Source: Saprospiraceae bacterium (lineage in GTDB: Bacteria > Bacteroidota > Bacteroidia > Chitinophagales > Saprospiraceae). Taken from it: a DNA stretch of 64,000 nt. The position numbers and the translations under genes are program-made. The DNA is taken from contig JADKBO010000032.1 in assembly GCA_016715105.1 (NCBI GenBank), forward strand, positions 10,752 to 74,751. Direction: 5' to 3'. The notes beneath the pieces were generated by a model. That model saw only the letters and a list, made by a program, of their open reading frames with translations, was not told the origin of the DNA and searched no databases. Of this stretch, positions 17,407 through 25,547 are shown one piece after another (positions within the stretch are counted from its first letter, which is position 1; every line of letters begins with the position of its first letter).

Positions 17407-17647
17407 AAAGAAAGTTGACAAAATTATTTAAATTACTACCTTTGAATACTGAGGATGAAAATGTTCAGTGGCTTTAAATTGTAATACCATTTTGCCATTC
17501 AAAAAACCAGAAGAGGCGGAAGTAAAATTTAGTAATTCTCCTTTCACATGGACATACAAGAGATAAAAAGAGGACTTGTTTAAAAAGACATGACCAGGCA
17601 TAATGTGCTTGATCTAAGCGTTGGTTTATTTACGCTTTATTCCATGA
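17407..17647. other. Intergenic stretch with apparent coding debris
   Basis: There is no intact gene. One frame reads LPFKKPEEAEVKFSNSPFTW around 17490-17570, without a start, which looks like the remnant of a protein. Another reads LFHEFIAKPYYITEL near 17640-17690, which may be the N-terminal side of the following membrane protein in a different frame. Confidence 0.4.
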
Positions 17648-17977
17648 ATTTATTGCGAAACCATATTATATTACAGAACTTATATTTATGCCAATGACAT
17701 ATACGATTTTCACATTGCAGATACCCTCGGAAATTCATTGGGTACGATTGCAGGCATATTTATAATTGTTGGTTTGATTGGTAGGGATATCATCAAAAAC
17801 CAACTTTTAATTAAAATAACTACTATTAGTTTCATTCTTTTTGAACTGGCTCAACGATTGTTTGGAAAACCCATAGATCCATGGGATGTCATTGCAACTA
17901 TCCTAACAGGGGGATTTTGTTTATTTATATATGGTAGGATCCATCAAAGTAAATTAGAAATAAAGGGAGAAGTATAG
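17648..17977 (+). pseudogene. Small VanZ-like membrane protein, N-terminus lost or frameshifted
   Basis: The frame is open from a stop at 17645-17647 to 17977 and encodes YRTYIYANDIYDFHIADTLG followed by three hydrophobic segments and PIDPWDVIATILTGG. The pattern D-x-x-D-T-L-G-N plus P-x-D-x-W-D-x-x-A resembles VanZ-like or related small membrane proteins, but the match is loose. No ATG lies in frame before the first helix; the only start codon seen there is a TTG at 17738 that would cut off the ANDIYDFHIADTLG part. Another frame upstream (FHEFIAKPYYITEL) joins it plausibly, so I infer a frameshift. Confidence 0.4.
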
Positions 17978-18668
17978 GTAATTAATATTCAAATTTTCAA
18001 AATTTGAAATCCAACGTGTCCCTGCTTCTGCAAGATATTAAGCAATAATCTGTGAAGACGCAAAATTATGCGTTTCTACAATTTGATACATCACTATTAA
18101 AAATTCCCACAAAAAGATTTGCTCATGAAATTCGACAAGTGATCGTTTTGCGCGCACAGCTTGAATAATTAATTTTGTTGCACGGCGTTTGAAAAGTTTA
18201 AACCCTTACCCCTTTGTTTTTGTTACTCCCACCAATACTGTTTTATTTTCATCCCCACCACCCCCCCCTTTAAACCTAACGGTATTCCGGCCTGAGCTCA
18301 ATTGAACTCTCATTGAACTCTCATTGAACTCCACGTGCCCCTGTTCCTGAAGATTGCCCCGCCAGTTAAAAACGCCCCTTTACTTTTCCCACTAAGTTAA
18401 CCGTTTTGTATTTTTCATGCCCCCCCCCCGCCAACCACCTTAAAAGCCTAACAGGTATTTGCTGGCGAAGCGATTTGAGCTCACAATAACCTCAGAAGAC
18501 GCACGAACCCTTTGAACTCACATTGGAACCATTGAACTCACATTGAACTCATTGAAATCCCACGTGTCCTGCTTTGCAAGGATTGAAATCTGTGACCGTG
18601 CCTTTGTAATTCATTAAAATTATTGAACTCACATTGAACTCATTGAACTCCTATTGAACTCATTGAAC
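17978..18668. repeat. Intergenic degenerate repeat cluster (ATTGAACTC units and longer blocks)
   Basis: No gene is seen in about 690 bp. The DNA is built from diverged copies of a block of about 230 bp. A segment like ACGTGTCCCTGCTTCTGCAA recurs at 18004-18035, 18322-18355 and 18551-18584. A C-run plus CCTAACGGTATT-like part recurs near 18255-18290 and 18421-18460. Runs of ATTGAACTC at about 11-bp spacing occur at 18300-18331, 18530-18555 and 18622-18675. The last run touches the end of the next gene. No terminal inverted repeats or open frame were found. Confidence 0.75.
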
Positions 18669-19139
18669 TCACATTGCTCTAAAAAACATTGTCCAATTCG
18701 TCTCCCAATCTCCAACAGATTCATCCCAATAAGCCTGTTGCCATTCCGCAGTACCAACCGTCTCACTTTTCCACATAAACCTCAATTTAACCTCCTTTCC
18801 ATCATACATTTCTTTTCCGTAAAATACACCAACACCATCAGCAAATTGGCCAACCACCTGCTCTTTCAAACCAACACTTGGATTTGCAGTATCAGCCCAA
18901 TATATCTGCCAAGTATTGGATGCCGGATCAAACATTCTGATGCTCAAGCCAATGAATTCATCACCAAAAAAAAAAAGTTTTATCTCATCCATGATGCCCA
19001 AACCATTGAGGATACTTTTGGTTTCCATGGTTGCATCAAAAGAAACCCACTCATCACATTTAGCCAACCTTTTTTTTAATCGTCTATTGTGTACAGACCA
19101 TTTACCAATCAGAAATTTAAAATCACTCAGTGCATTCAT
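18669..19139 (-). CDS. DUF1579-like cytosolic protein
   Basis: The 156-residue protein begins MNALSDFKFLIGKWSVHNRR, a pattern like that of DUF1579 and related lipocalin-like proteins (F-L-x-G-x-W-x-V-x-x-R). It continues as a predicted beta-rich fold with repeated aromatic strands (IRMFDPASNTWQIYWADTAN, LRFMWKSETVGTAEWQQAYW). There is no signal peptide. Function is unknown; relatives are thought to bind small hydrophobic ligands. It stands alone, facing away from the fasciclin gene, with the ATTGAACTC repeat cluster at its 3' end. Confidence 0.7.
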   Translation of the reverse strand: MNALSDFKFLIGKWSVHNRRLKKRLAKCDEWVSFDATMETKSILNGLGIMDEIKLFFFGDEFIGLSIRMFDPASNTWQIYWADTANPSVGLKEQVVGQFADGVGVFYGKEMYDGKEVKLRFMWKSETVGTAEWQQAYWDESVGDWETNWTMFFRAM

Positions 19140-19434
19140 ATTCGGGTATTTGATTTTACAAAACTAATCGAATTAAAATTGAACATCATTATTGCTTACA
19201 AAATCTGATCAAAATTACCATTCATATTTAAGTCTAAATGACTCATTCAGCAAGTTTCCTATTTTCAAATTTTAACTTTTTGTTTAAGTATTTTTCTTAA
19301 TCTATTAAACAAAATATGCGCACAAGCGTTACAAGTTCAAGATTTGCAATTCTTACCAAATGTTGCTCCCATGGCAACATAACTTAGTCTAAACACAACA
19401 AGAGCATGGGTGCTTGTTACAAAGTATAACAAAA

Positions 19435-20364
19435 ATGAAATTGTCTTTTAAATTTATTTTGCCTATTTTATTTACAGTTATAACCATGAGTTTTACCTCT
19501 TGCGGTGACGACGAAGAAGTGGTCACTCCAAGTACAATTGTAGACGTCGCTTTGGCTGACGCACAGTTTTCTACCCTTACGAGCGCACTTACAAAAGCAG
19601 AATTAGTTTCAGCATTACAAGGCACAGGACCCTTTACTGTATTCGCACCAAATAATGCAGCCTTCACCAAAGCTGGAATTACAAGCTTGGATGGCTTGTC
19701 CAAAGATGCATTAACACCTATCCTTACTTCACACGTTTTAAATGGCAAAGTTTTAGCCGCTGATGTAAAAAGCGGTGGTGTTTCTACATTAAATACCAAT
19801 AACAACATTTATCTTTCTGTAAACTCTACCGGCGTTTATATCAATGGGAATATCAAGGTAATTGCAACTGATGTAGATGCTAGTAATGGTGTGATTCACG
19901 TGATCGATAATGTCATTATTCCACCTACAAATAGTTTGGTACAAATTGCAGCAACAACTGAAGATTTCTCCGAACTTACTTCATTGGTACTGGCAGCAGA
20001 TCCCGCAGTTGCAGCTGCCTTGACCGCTGCTTCAACAACTGGACTTACCGTATTTGCTCCAACCAATGCGGCATTCACAGAATTGTATAAAACAATACCA
20101 AAAGCAACTCTATTAGATCCTTCAAACAAACAATTGTTGACTGACGTACTACTGTACCACGTTGTAAGTGGAAGGGTATTTTCTACAGATTTGCCAAATG
20201 TAACTGGCCAAGTTGCTACTGTTAATACTGAAAATATCTCATTTGATCTCACTAATGGTGCAAAAGTTGTCGGGAAATCAAGCGGGAATGCAAACATCAC
20301 TGCAGCAAATGTTTTGGCGACCAATGGTGTAATACACGTTATTGACAAAGTACTACTACCCTAA
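19435..20364 (+). CDS. Fasciclin (FAS1) domain lipoprotein, two domains
   Basis: From the ATG at 19435 the protein has a lipoprotein signal ending in the lipobox FTSC (Cys23), followed by an acidic DDEE linker. Two FAS1 domains follow (about residues 32-165 and 172-309). Each has the H1 motif GPFTVFAPNNAAFTK or GLTVFAPTNAAFTELY, the central LTSHVLNGKV or LLYHVVSGRV, and the closing GVIHVIDNVI or GVIHVIDKVL. FAS1 proteins act in adhesion at the cell surface. The frame extends seven codons upstream, but those residues would precede the signal peptide. A terminator follows directly. Confidence 0.93.
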   Translation: MKLSFKFILPILFTVITMSFTSCGDDEEVVTPSTIVDVALADAQFSTLTSALTKAELVSALQGTGPFTVFAPNNAAFTKAGITSLDGLSKDALTPILTSHVLNGKVLAADVKSGGVSTLNTNNNIYLSVNSTGVYINGNIKVIATDVDASNGVIHVIDNVIIPPTNSLVQIAATTEDFSELTSLVLAADPAVAAALTAASTTGLTVFAPTNAAFTELYKTIPKATLLDPSNKQLLTDVLLYHVVSGRVFSTDLPNVTGQVATVNTENISFDLTNGAKVVGKSSGNANITAANVLATNGVIHVIDKVLLP

Positions 20365-20391
20365 ATCTGACGATTGACGTAATTCTATATG

Positions 20392-20436
20392 GTGGAATAA
20401 TCTGGTATGAAATCCAAGGTTATTCCACTTTTTTTG
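20392..20436 (+). terminator. Intrinsic terminator after the fasciclin gene
   Basis: GTGGAATAA (20392-20400) pairs perfectly with TTATTCCAC (20420-20428), followed by a run of eight T. The hairpin begins 27 bp after the stop. Confidence 0.9.
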
Positions 20437-20549
20437 TTTAAAAAATAGAAAATTGGATTCTCAGATCGAGTCCCATCGCTTGAAATGCGAAATTGATGAA
20501 ATCCGAAACTGCTAAACTCATGTGCTTGAAACGAAATTGTGGACAATTC

Positions 20550-20632
20550 AACCCCAATTCGGGGTTGGTGGATTTGGGCTTTGATTACCCCGAGTTGCAC
20601 TCGGGGCTAAACACATTGAACCCATCGGGTTC
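20550..20632. repeat. Cluster of three short hairpins (REP-like element)
   Basis: Three GC-rich hairpins follow one another: AACCCC-AATTC-GGGGTT (20550-20566), CCCCGAGT-TGC-ACTCGGGG (20588-20606) and GAACCC-ATC-GGGTTC (20618-20632). They stand out from the AT-rich background and have no T-run. The rest of the 20.44-20.91 kb gap has no gene; near 20760-20800 it carries GGCTCGTGGCTCGTAGCA, which recurs inverted at 27600-27631, and at 20803-20825 it carries CTGAAAACTGAAAACTGA. The layout suggests a small dispersed repeat rather than a regulatory site of one gene. Confidence 0.6.
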
Positions 20633-20913
20633 TATAATTAATAAAAGATAGTGGTTGTGGTTAATTCCTTTATTACATAATTGCAAAATTGTGTAAATAC
20701 CAAAAGCTCAACTCAAAAATGCGCTTTGCCCTTTCCATCGTGACAATTCCTCCAAGCTCAACTCCTCGCAGCTCAAGGCTCGTGGCTCGTAGCAAATGAT
20801 AGCTGAAAACTGAAAACTGACCCCTGATCTCTGACCCAAAGAATAAAAATTTAAAAACAGCCCTACAAAATTTGAGATTGATTATCTTGTCAATCAATTC
20901 AAATCAAAATAGC

Positions 20914-22026
20914 ATGGCAAACTTAAAGGATCGTAGAACATTCCTGAAAACCCTAGGTGGCGCAGCAGCCATCAGTCCCTTCATTTCTTCATCATCATTT
21001 GCAGCTTCTTTGCCCAATTATACAGGGAAAAAGCTAGGAATCGCATTGGTTGGTCTGGGCAGTTATGCAACTAGGCAGATAGGCGTCGCACTTGAAGAGA
21101 CCGAATATTGGAAAGTTACTGGAATTGTAACAGGAAGTCCAGAAAAAATACCTGCTTGGAAGACAAAGTGGTCTCTTAAAGACGAGAACATTTATTCCTA
21201 CGAAAACTTTGATAAAATCGCAGACAATAAGGAAATTGATGTGGTTTACATTCTCTTACCAAATGGTCTGCATAAAGAATACACAATTCGTGCAGCGAAA
21301 GCAGGCAAACACGTCATTTGCGAAAAACCGATGGCCAATACGGCAGATGAAGCAGAAGAAATGGTCAAAGCTTGTAAGGCAGCAGGTGTAAAACTCGCTG
21401 TTGGCTATAGACTTCACTTCGAGCCTTTCAATATGCAAGCTCAAAAATGGGGCAAAGAGCAAACTTTTGGTCGTCTAGATTATATTCATGCTGCCTTTGC
21501 ATTCAAAATTGGTGATCCCAAACAATGGCGATTGAAAAAAGCACTTTCTGGTGGAGGCCCAATGATGGATGTAGGCATTTATTGCGTACAGGCTGCTAGA
21601 TATGTCTCCGGCGAAGAACCTATTTCAGTCACTGCGCAATATGGGCCAATCACGGACAAAGAAAGGTTTAATGAAGTGGAAGAATCAGTTTCCTGGCAAA
21701 TGGAATTTCCATCAGGTACCTATATGACAGGCTGGACGAGCTATAAATCAAATACAGAACGGTTACATGCTAGTGGACCACAGGGATCATTTGATCTTTC
21801 ACCAGTTTTTGGTTATGGCCCACTCAAAGGGACTTCAAGGCTTGGACCAATGGATTTACCAATCGTCCACCATCAGAGAGCTCAAATGGAAGCCATGGGA
21901 CCTATGTTTTTGTCTGCCGATCCAATTCCAAGCCACTGTTCTGGTGAAGAAGGGCTCCGAGACATGAAAATTATGATGGCCATTTTTGAAGCTGCTAAGA
22001 CAGGAAAGAAAATAAAATTGGGATAA
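20914..22026 (+). CDS. Tat-exported Gfo/Idh/MocA family oxidoreductase (glucose-fructose oxidoreductase-like)
   Basis: From the ATG at 20914 the protein begins with a twin-arginine signal (DRRTFLKTLGGAAAISPFIS), so it is exported folded with its cofactor. The Rossmann motif GIALVGLGSYATRQIG follows near residue 47, then the family's catalytic EKP motif in VICEKPMANTADEAEEMV. The C-terminal domain includes QWRLKKALSGGGPMMDVGIY, which resembles glucose-fructose oxidoreductases. It probably oxidises a sugar in the periplasm. An in-frame ATG at 20872 adds residues before the Tat signal and is less likely. No operon partner is seen. Confidence 0.9.
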   Translation: MANLKDRRTFLKTLGGAAAISPFISSSSFAASLPNYTGKKLGIALVGLGSYATRQIGVALEETEYWKVTGIVTGSPEKIPAWKTKWSLKDENIYSYENFDKIADNKEIDVVYILLPNGLHKEYTIRAAKAGKHVICEKPMANTADEAEEMVKACKAAGVKLAVGYRLHFEPFNMQAQKWGKEQTFGRLDYIHAAFAFKIGDPKQWRLKKALSGGGPMMDVGIYCVQAARYVSGEEPISVTAQYGPITDKERFNEVEESVSWQMEFPSGTYMTGWTSYKSNTERLHASGPQGSFDLSPVFGYGPLKGTSRLGPMDLPIVHHQRAQMEAMGPMFLSADPIPSHCSGEEGLRDMKIMMAIFEAAKTGKKIKLG

Positions 22027-22221
22027 TTACGGCTTAATCCTTTCTATTTCATTGCAAATGTTTGGTTTAATTCACTGGTATTTATAACGTGTTTTTACTA
22101 AAAACAAAAGTCATAATCGTTTACTTCAAAAACAAGTGTATTGAACATTAAATTATGATGGAACTATTAAATGATGATATTGAAATTCAAATTTTCATTT
22201 ATGTAGTTCAATAATTTAGCA

Positions 22222-22434
22222 ATGAAAAATATACTAATGATTGCGCTCTTACTCATTTTTATCAGCTCATGTGGTAAGGATGATAAAATTGAAGGAATTT
22301 GCTATTGTGAATTTTTCAGTGGCGACAAGAGTGAATACGATTTAAGGTCTATGAGTCGGCAAGAGCAAATCGCTCAGTGCAACGAACATGACAACAATGC
22401 TGCGAATTTTGTAGGCCATTGTGACTTAGAGTAA
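22222..22434 (+). CDS. Small Cys-rich lipoprotein, tandem copy 1
   Basis: The 70-residue product has a short lipoprotein signal with lipobox ISSC (Cys17). The mature peptide of about 53 residues has three further cysteines in GICYCEFFSG and GHCDLE plus one in AQCNEH. It is nearly identical to the product of the next gene in CYCEFFSGDKSEYDLR and DNNAANF. No known family was recognised. The two copies arose by duplication, and their conservation against diverged signal peptides and flanks suggests that the mature domain is under selection. Confidence 0.75.
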   Translation: MKNILMIALLLIFISSCGKDDKIEGICYCEFFSGDKSEYDLRSMSRQEQIAQCNEHDNNAANFVGHCDLE

Positions 22435-22499
22435 TCTTTTGAGTAAAAAAGGGATTATGACTTATGTAAATATTTGGCCAATTACTTAAAATATCTCAA

Positions 22500-22724
22500 A
22501 TGAAAAATATATTGAAATTTGCAACTTTACTTCTTTTGACTAGCCTCTTTATAGGCTCATGCAGCAAGGATGATAAGATTAAGGGAATATGTTACTGTGA
22601 ATTTTTCAGTGGCGACAAAAGTGAATATGATTTACGAGCAATGACTAGAGAAGAACAAATCAGCCAATGTAACACCCATGACAACAACGCTGCGAATTTT
22701 GGGGGAGAATGTGATTTAGAGTAA
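22500..22724 (+). CDS. Small Cys-rich lipoprotein, tandem copy 2
   Basis: This 74-residue paralogue of the preceding gene lies 65 bp downstream. The signal ends in lipobox IGSC (Cys21), and the mature part reads KDDKIKGICYCEFFSGDKSE, then DLRAMTREEQISQCNTHDNN. Relative to copy 1 it has substitutions mostly in the signal peptide and in charged positions, and all four mature cysteine positions besides the lipid-bearing one are kept. Function is unknown. Confidence 0.75.
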   Translation: MKNILKFATLLLLTSLFIGSCSKDDKIKGICYCEFFSGDKSEYDLRAMTREEQISQCNTHDNNAANFGGECDLE

Positions 22725-22870
22725 TTCATTATTGGCAGTTGTCAGAGCGAATATGATTCACTCTTTCCACTTTTGACAAATTAAGTGTAGTTTTTACAAA
22801 ATAAATTCTTACTAGTCCTGAATTTCCAATCGAATTATATAAATTAGTCTCCTAAAATTCAATTCACATC

Positions 22871-24034
22871 ATGAAGCACAAAATAATTTGGGTAGCATTC
22901 TTCGCTACCGCTCTCAGTTTAACCAATTTGTCGGCTCAGGCAGACGATGGTTTTTTCACCTCTTCAACTACTCAACAAGGCAAACAATTTCCTAAAGTGA
23001 ATGCAGAAGGAAAAGTCAGGGTTCAAATTTCTGCACCCGAGGCCAAGCTGGTGCAGTTGGATATTGGAGGCGTAAAATATCCCCTTACCATGGACACCAG
23101 CGGACTTTGGACTGGAGAAAGCGCTCCTCAGGATGAAGGTTTCCATTATTATCAGTTGAATATTGATGGAGCTTCAGTTCCAGATCCGGGAAGCCTTTAC
23201 TTTTATGGGGCAAGCCGTTGGGGAAGTGGCATTGAAATCCCAGCTAAAGATCAGGATATATATGCACTAAAAAATGTACCTCATGGTCAGGTACGTGAAC
23301 ATATATACTTTTCCAAAATCAACAATACCATGAGGCGCAACTTTGTATACACACCACCAGGATATGAGCAGAATACTTCCAAAAGATATCCTGTACTCTA
23401 CCTTCAACACGGAGGTGGTGAAGATGAGACGGGATGGGCAAGTCAGGGCCATGCTAACCTTATCATGGACAACCTCATCGCAGAAGGTAAAGCTGTGCCA
23501 TTCATCATTGTGATGGACAACGGCACTTGGCGACCCACTGGCAATCAGCAAAGACCTGCTGCAGGCAATAGAACAGCAGGTAACTGGCCCCCAGAAGGAT
23601 GGGCGGACAATTTCAAGAAGACACTTTTTGAGGAAATCATGCCCGATATTGATGCAAACTTCAGAACCATTACCAACAGCAAAGGAAGGGCGATGGCTGG
23701 CTTATCAATGGGCGGTATGCAAACACGAGTCATTACCCTTGCAGATGCAGATAAATTTGACTACGTAGGTATGTTCAGCGGTGGAAGCATCAGCCTTGAG
23801 GACGTGGAGAAAAATCCTGAGTTTATAAAAAATACTTCTTTGTTGTTTGTGAGTTATGGTAGCAGGGAACTTGAAAATCCACGTCAGGGTTTTGGAGGTG
23901 ACCCTAAAGAAAATACCAAAAAATTGGCTGAAAAAGGCCTGAAAACTCACTTTTATGTTTCTCCTCAAACTGCACATGAATGGCAGAGCTGGAGGAGGAG
24001 TTTGCACCAGTTTGCCCAGTTGGCGTTTAAATAA
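22871..24034 (+). CDS. Secreted esterase of the CE1/Fes type with N-terminal CBM48-like domain
   Basis: This is an alpha/beta-hydrolase with a Sec signal (cleavage after LSAQA). Residues 45-130 form an E-set/CBM48-like domain (GKVRVQISAPEAKLVQLDIG). The esterase domain has RYPVLYLQHGGGEDETGWAS, the nucleophile elbow AGLSMGGMQ with Ser279, and the catalytic-His region TAHEWQSWRRSLHQFA. This order is typical of carbohydrate esterase family 1 enzymes that remove feruloyl or acetyl groups from xylan, and of iron-siderophore esterases. With the uronate operon nearby, plant-polymer use is plausible but inferred. A terminator follows. Confidence 0.9.
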   Translation: MKHKIIWVAFFATALSLTNLSAQADDGFFTSSTTQQGKQFPKVNAEGKVRVQISAPEAKLVQLDIGGVKYPLTMDTSGLWTGESAPQDEGFHYYQLNIDGASVPDPGSLYFYGASRWGSGIEIPAKDQDIYALKNVPHGQVREHIYFSKINNTMRRNFVYTPPGYEQNTSKRYPVLYLQHGGGEDETGWASQGHANLIMDNLIAEGKAVPFIIVMDNGTWRPTGNQQRPAAGNRTAGNWPPEGWADNFKKTLFEEIMPDIDANFRTITNSKGRAMAGLSMGGMQTRVITLADADKFDYVGMFSGGSISLEDVEKNPEFIKNTSLLFVSYGSRELENPRQGFGGDPKENTKKLAEKGLKTHFYVSPQTAHEWQSWRRSLHQFAQLAFK

Positions 24035-24091
24035 TTTTTAGTAACTATTTGGTGGACTGAACAGTTACAAATTTTATATGATATAAATAAT

Positions 24092-24134
24092 AAAAGGCTG
24101 ATGGAGATGAGTGATATTTCCATCAGCTTTTTTC
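24092..24134 (+). terminator. Intrinsic terminator after the CE1-type esterase
   Basis: AAAAGGCTGATGGA pairs with TCCATCAGCTTTTTT (one G-T wobble), 58 bp after the stop. The right arm runs into a T-tract. Confidence 0.9.
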
Positions 24135-24373
24135 ATTTTGATATTTAAACTTCAACTAGGTTTACTCATCCTAGCCTGGAATATTGAAGGATTTGGCAGA
24201 AAGAAAAAGGAAGACAATATTACCCCTGAAGTAAGTGGACAAGACTTGGTTTAATCCATTGATAATCAATTTTTAATCTAAGCATAAAAAGCTTGCCTGT
24301 AATCAGCCTTTGTCAGAACCAAGGTCATTTTCACCTATTTACTAAATGTTATAACTTTAGTAAAAAGTTAGTC

Positions 24374-24787
24374 ATGAGAAAGCAAACTGGCGTATGGTTG
24401 GATTACAGAAACGCAAATATTATAACCCTAGGGCCCAAAGAGGTCGAAGTGATTACCATTGATTCTGATATCGAAACTGATTTCAGAGGACACATGGAAT
24501 CCAGCCAACCTCAATTTGCAAACGCTGCCAATGTCATGGAATCCAAAAAACTGCATCGTCGCGAACATCAAGAAAAGGCATACTTTAATGAATTAAAATC
24601 TCAATTAAATGAAAGTGATGAAATCATCATTTTAGGTCCCGGAGAGGCAAAACTAAAATTCGAACATTTCCTTTTGAATCCGAGTGAACACACCAAGTTT
24701 ATACCTTTAAATGTTGAAACAACAGATTATTTGACGATGAATCAAAAAATTGCCAAGGTGAAGGAATTGTTTGATGCAATGGGCTAG
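24374..24787 (+). CDS. Small eRF1/host-attachment-like protein
   Basis: From the ATG at 24374 the protein is 137 residues. It starts RKQTGVWLDYRNANIITLGP and ends with a Rossmann-like half, ESDEIIILGPGEAKLKFEHF. This resembles the small bacterial proteins with an eRF1 domain 2/host-attachment-type fold; the GPGEAK turn is shared. The molecular role is unknown. The frame is open from an ATG at 24293, but those 27 residues lack similarity and would lie in the 5' leader. It converges with kdsB across a 15-bp gap, which leaves no room for a separate terminator. The gap before it (24135-24373) holds a start-less frame, LGLLILAWNIEGFGRKKKED, that looks like a gene remnant. Confidence 0.65.
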   Translation: MRKQTGVWLDYRNANIITLGPKEVEVITIDSDIETDFRGHMESSQPQFANAANVMESKKLHRREHQEKAYFNELKSQLNESDEIIILGPGEAKLKFEHFLLNPSEHTKFIPLNVETTDYLTMNQKIAKVKELFDAMG

Positions 24788-24802
24788 CAGTATAGGGTAT
24801 AT

Positions 24803-25546
24803 TTATTTCAGCAACATCAATTCCTCTACAACAGGAATATCTTCAGGTTTATCCACGCCAATAGATTGGTAATTGGTGGTAATACACTTGATTTGGTAGC
24901 CATTACTCAACCATCTCAATTGTTCCAATGATTCTGCCTCTTCCAAAGGAGCCGGAGGCATGGATACCAATTGCCCTAAAACCTTGGCCTTATATCCATA
25001 AACACCCAAATGTCTGAAATACGTTGATTTTTCTAACCAATGCCTATATGGAATATCTCGATGCGAGGGAATGGCTTGGCGACTGAAGTAAAGAGCATTG
25101 TATTGAAGGTCTCTGACGACTTTGACGACGTTGTAATCAAACAAGTCTTCTTCACTTTCGATGGCATGACATGCAGTAACGATTTCACAATCCTGATCCA
25201 ACTCGCAAATCAAAGCATCGATCAATTTGGGGTCGATCATCGGTTCATCCCCTTGTACATTGATGATGTTATCAAAACCTGGAGACATCGTCAAAGCTTC
25301 TCCCAATCTATCTGTTCCTGTGGGGTGATGTGATCCTGTCATCAAAACTGATCCCCCAAAATCCAAGACAGTCTTTTCTATGGCTTCATGATCGGTCAAC
25401 ACGACCACTTTAGATGCCAGTTTACTTTTTCTACATTGCTGATAAACGTGCCAAATCATCGGTTTTCCATGGATAAGCGCCAATGGTTTTCCTTCAAATC
25501 TGGATGATGCAAATCTGGCAGGAATAAAAATGCAAGTATTTCCCAT
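24803..25546 (-). CDS. kdsB: 3-deoxy-manno-octulosonate cytidylyltransferase
   Basis: KdsB activates Kdo as CMP-Kdo for WaaA. The 247-residue protein has the N-terminal nucleotide-binding motif IPARFASSRFEGKPLALIHG, the GTDRLGEA signature, INVQGDEPMIDP with the metal-binding Asp, and LYFSRQAIPSHRDIPY. The C-terminal part has HLGVYGYKAKVL and ESLEQLRWL. Its start lies one base after the end of the CBS gene, so it is probably the second gene of a two-gene operon. Confidence 0.96.
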   Translation of the reverse strand: MGNTCIFIPARFASSRFEGKPLALIHGKPMIWHVYQQCRKSKLASKVVVLTDHEAIEKTVLDFGGSVLMTGSHHPTGTDRLGEALTMSPGFDNIINVQGDEPMIDPKLIDALICELDQDCEIVTACHAIESEEDLFDYNVVKVVRDLQYNALYFSRQAIPSHRDIPYRHWLEKSTYFRHLGVYGYKAKVLGQLVSMPPAPLEEAESLEQLRWLSNGYQIKCITTNYQSIGVDKPEDIPVVEELMLLK

Positions 25547-25547
25547 A

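Noticed and set aside
18654..19079. Plus-strand frame of about 140 codons opposite the DUF1579-like gene
   Set aside because: It is the complement of a minus-strand gene with a recognisable domain; its translation is low complexity and matches nothing.
20588..20606. Hairpin as terminator of the fasciclin gene
   Set aside because: A better terminator with a T-run lies at 20392-20436, and this hairpin has no T-tract.
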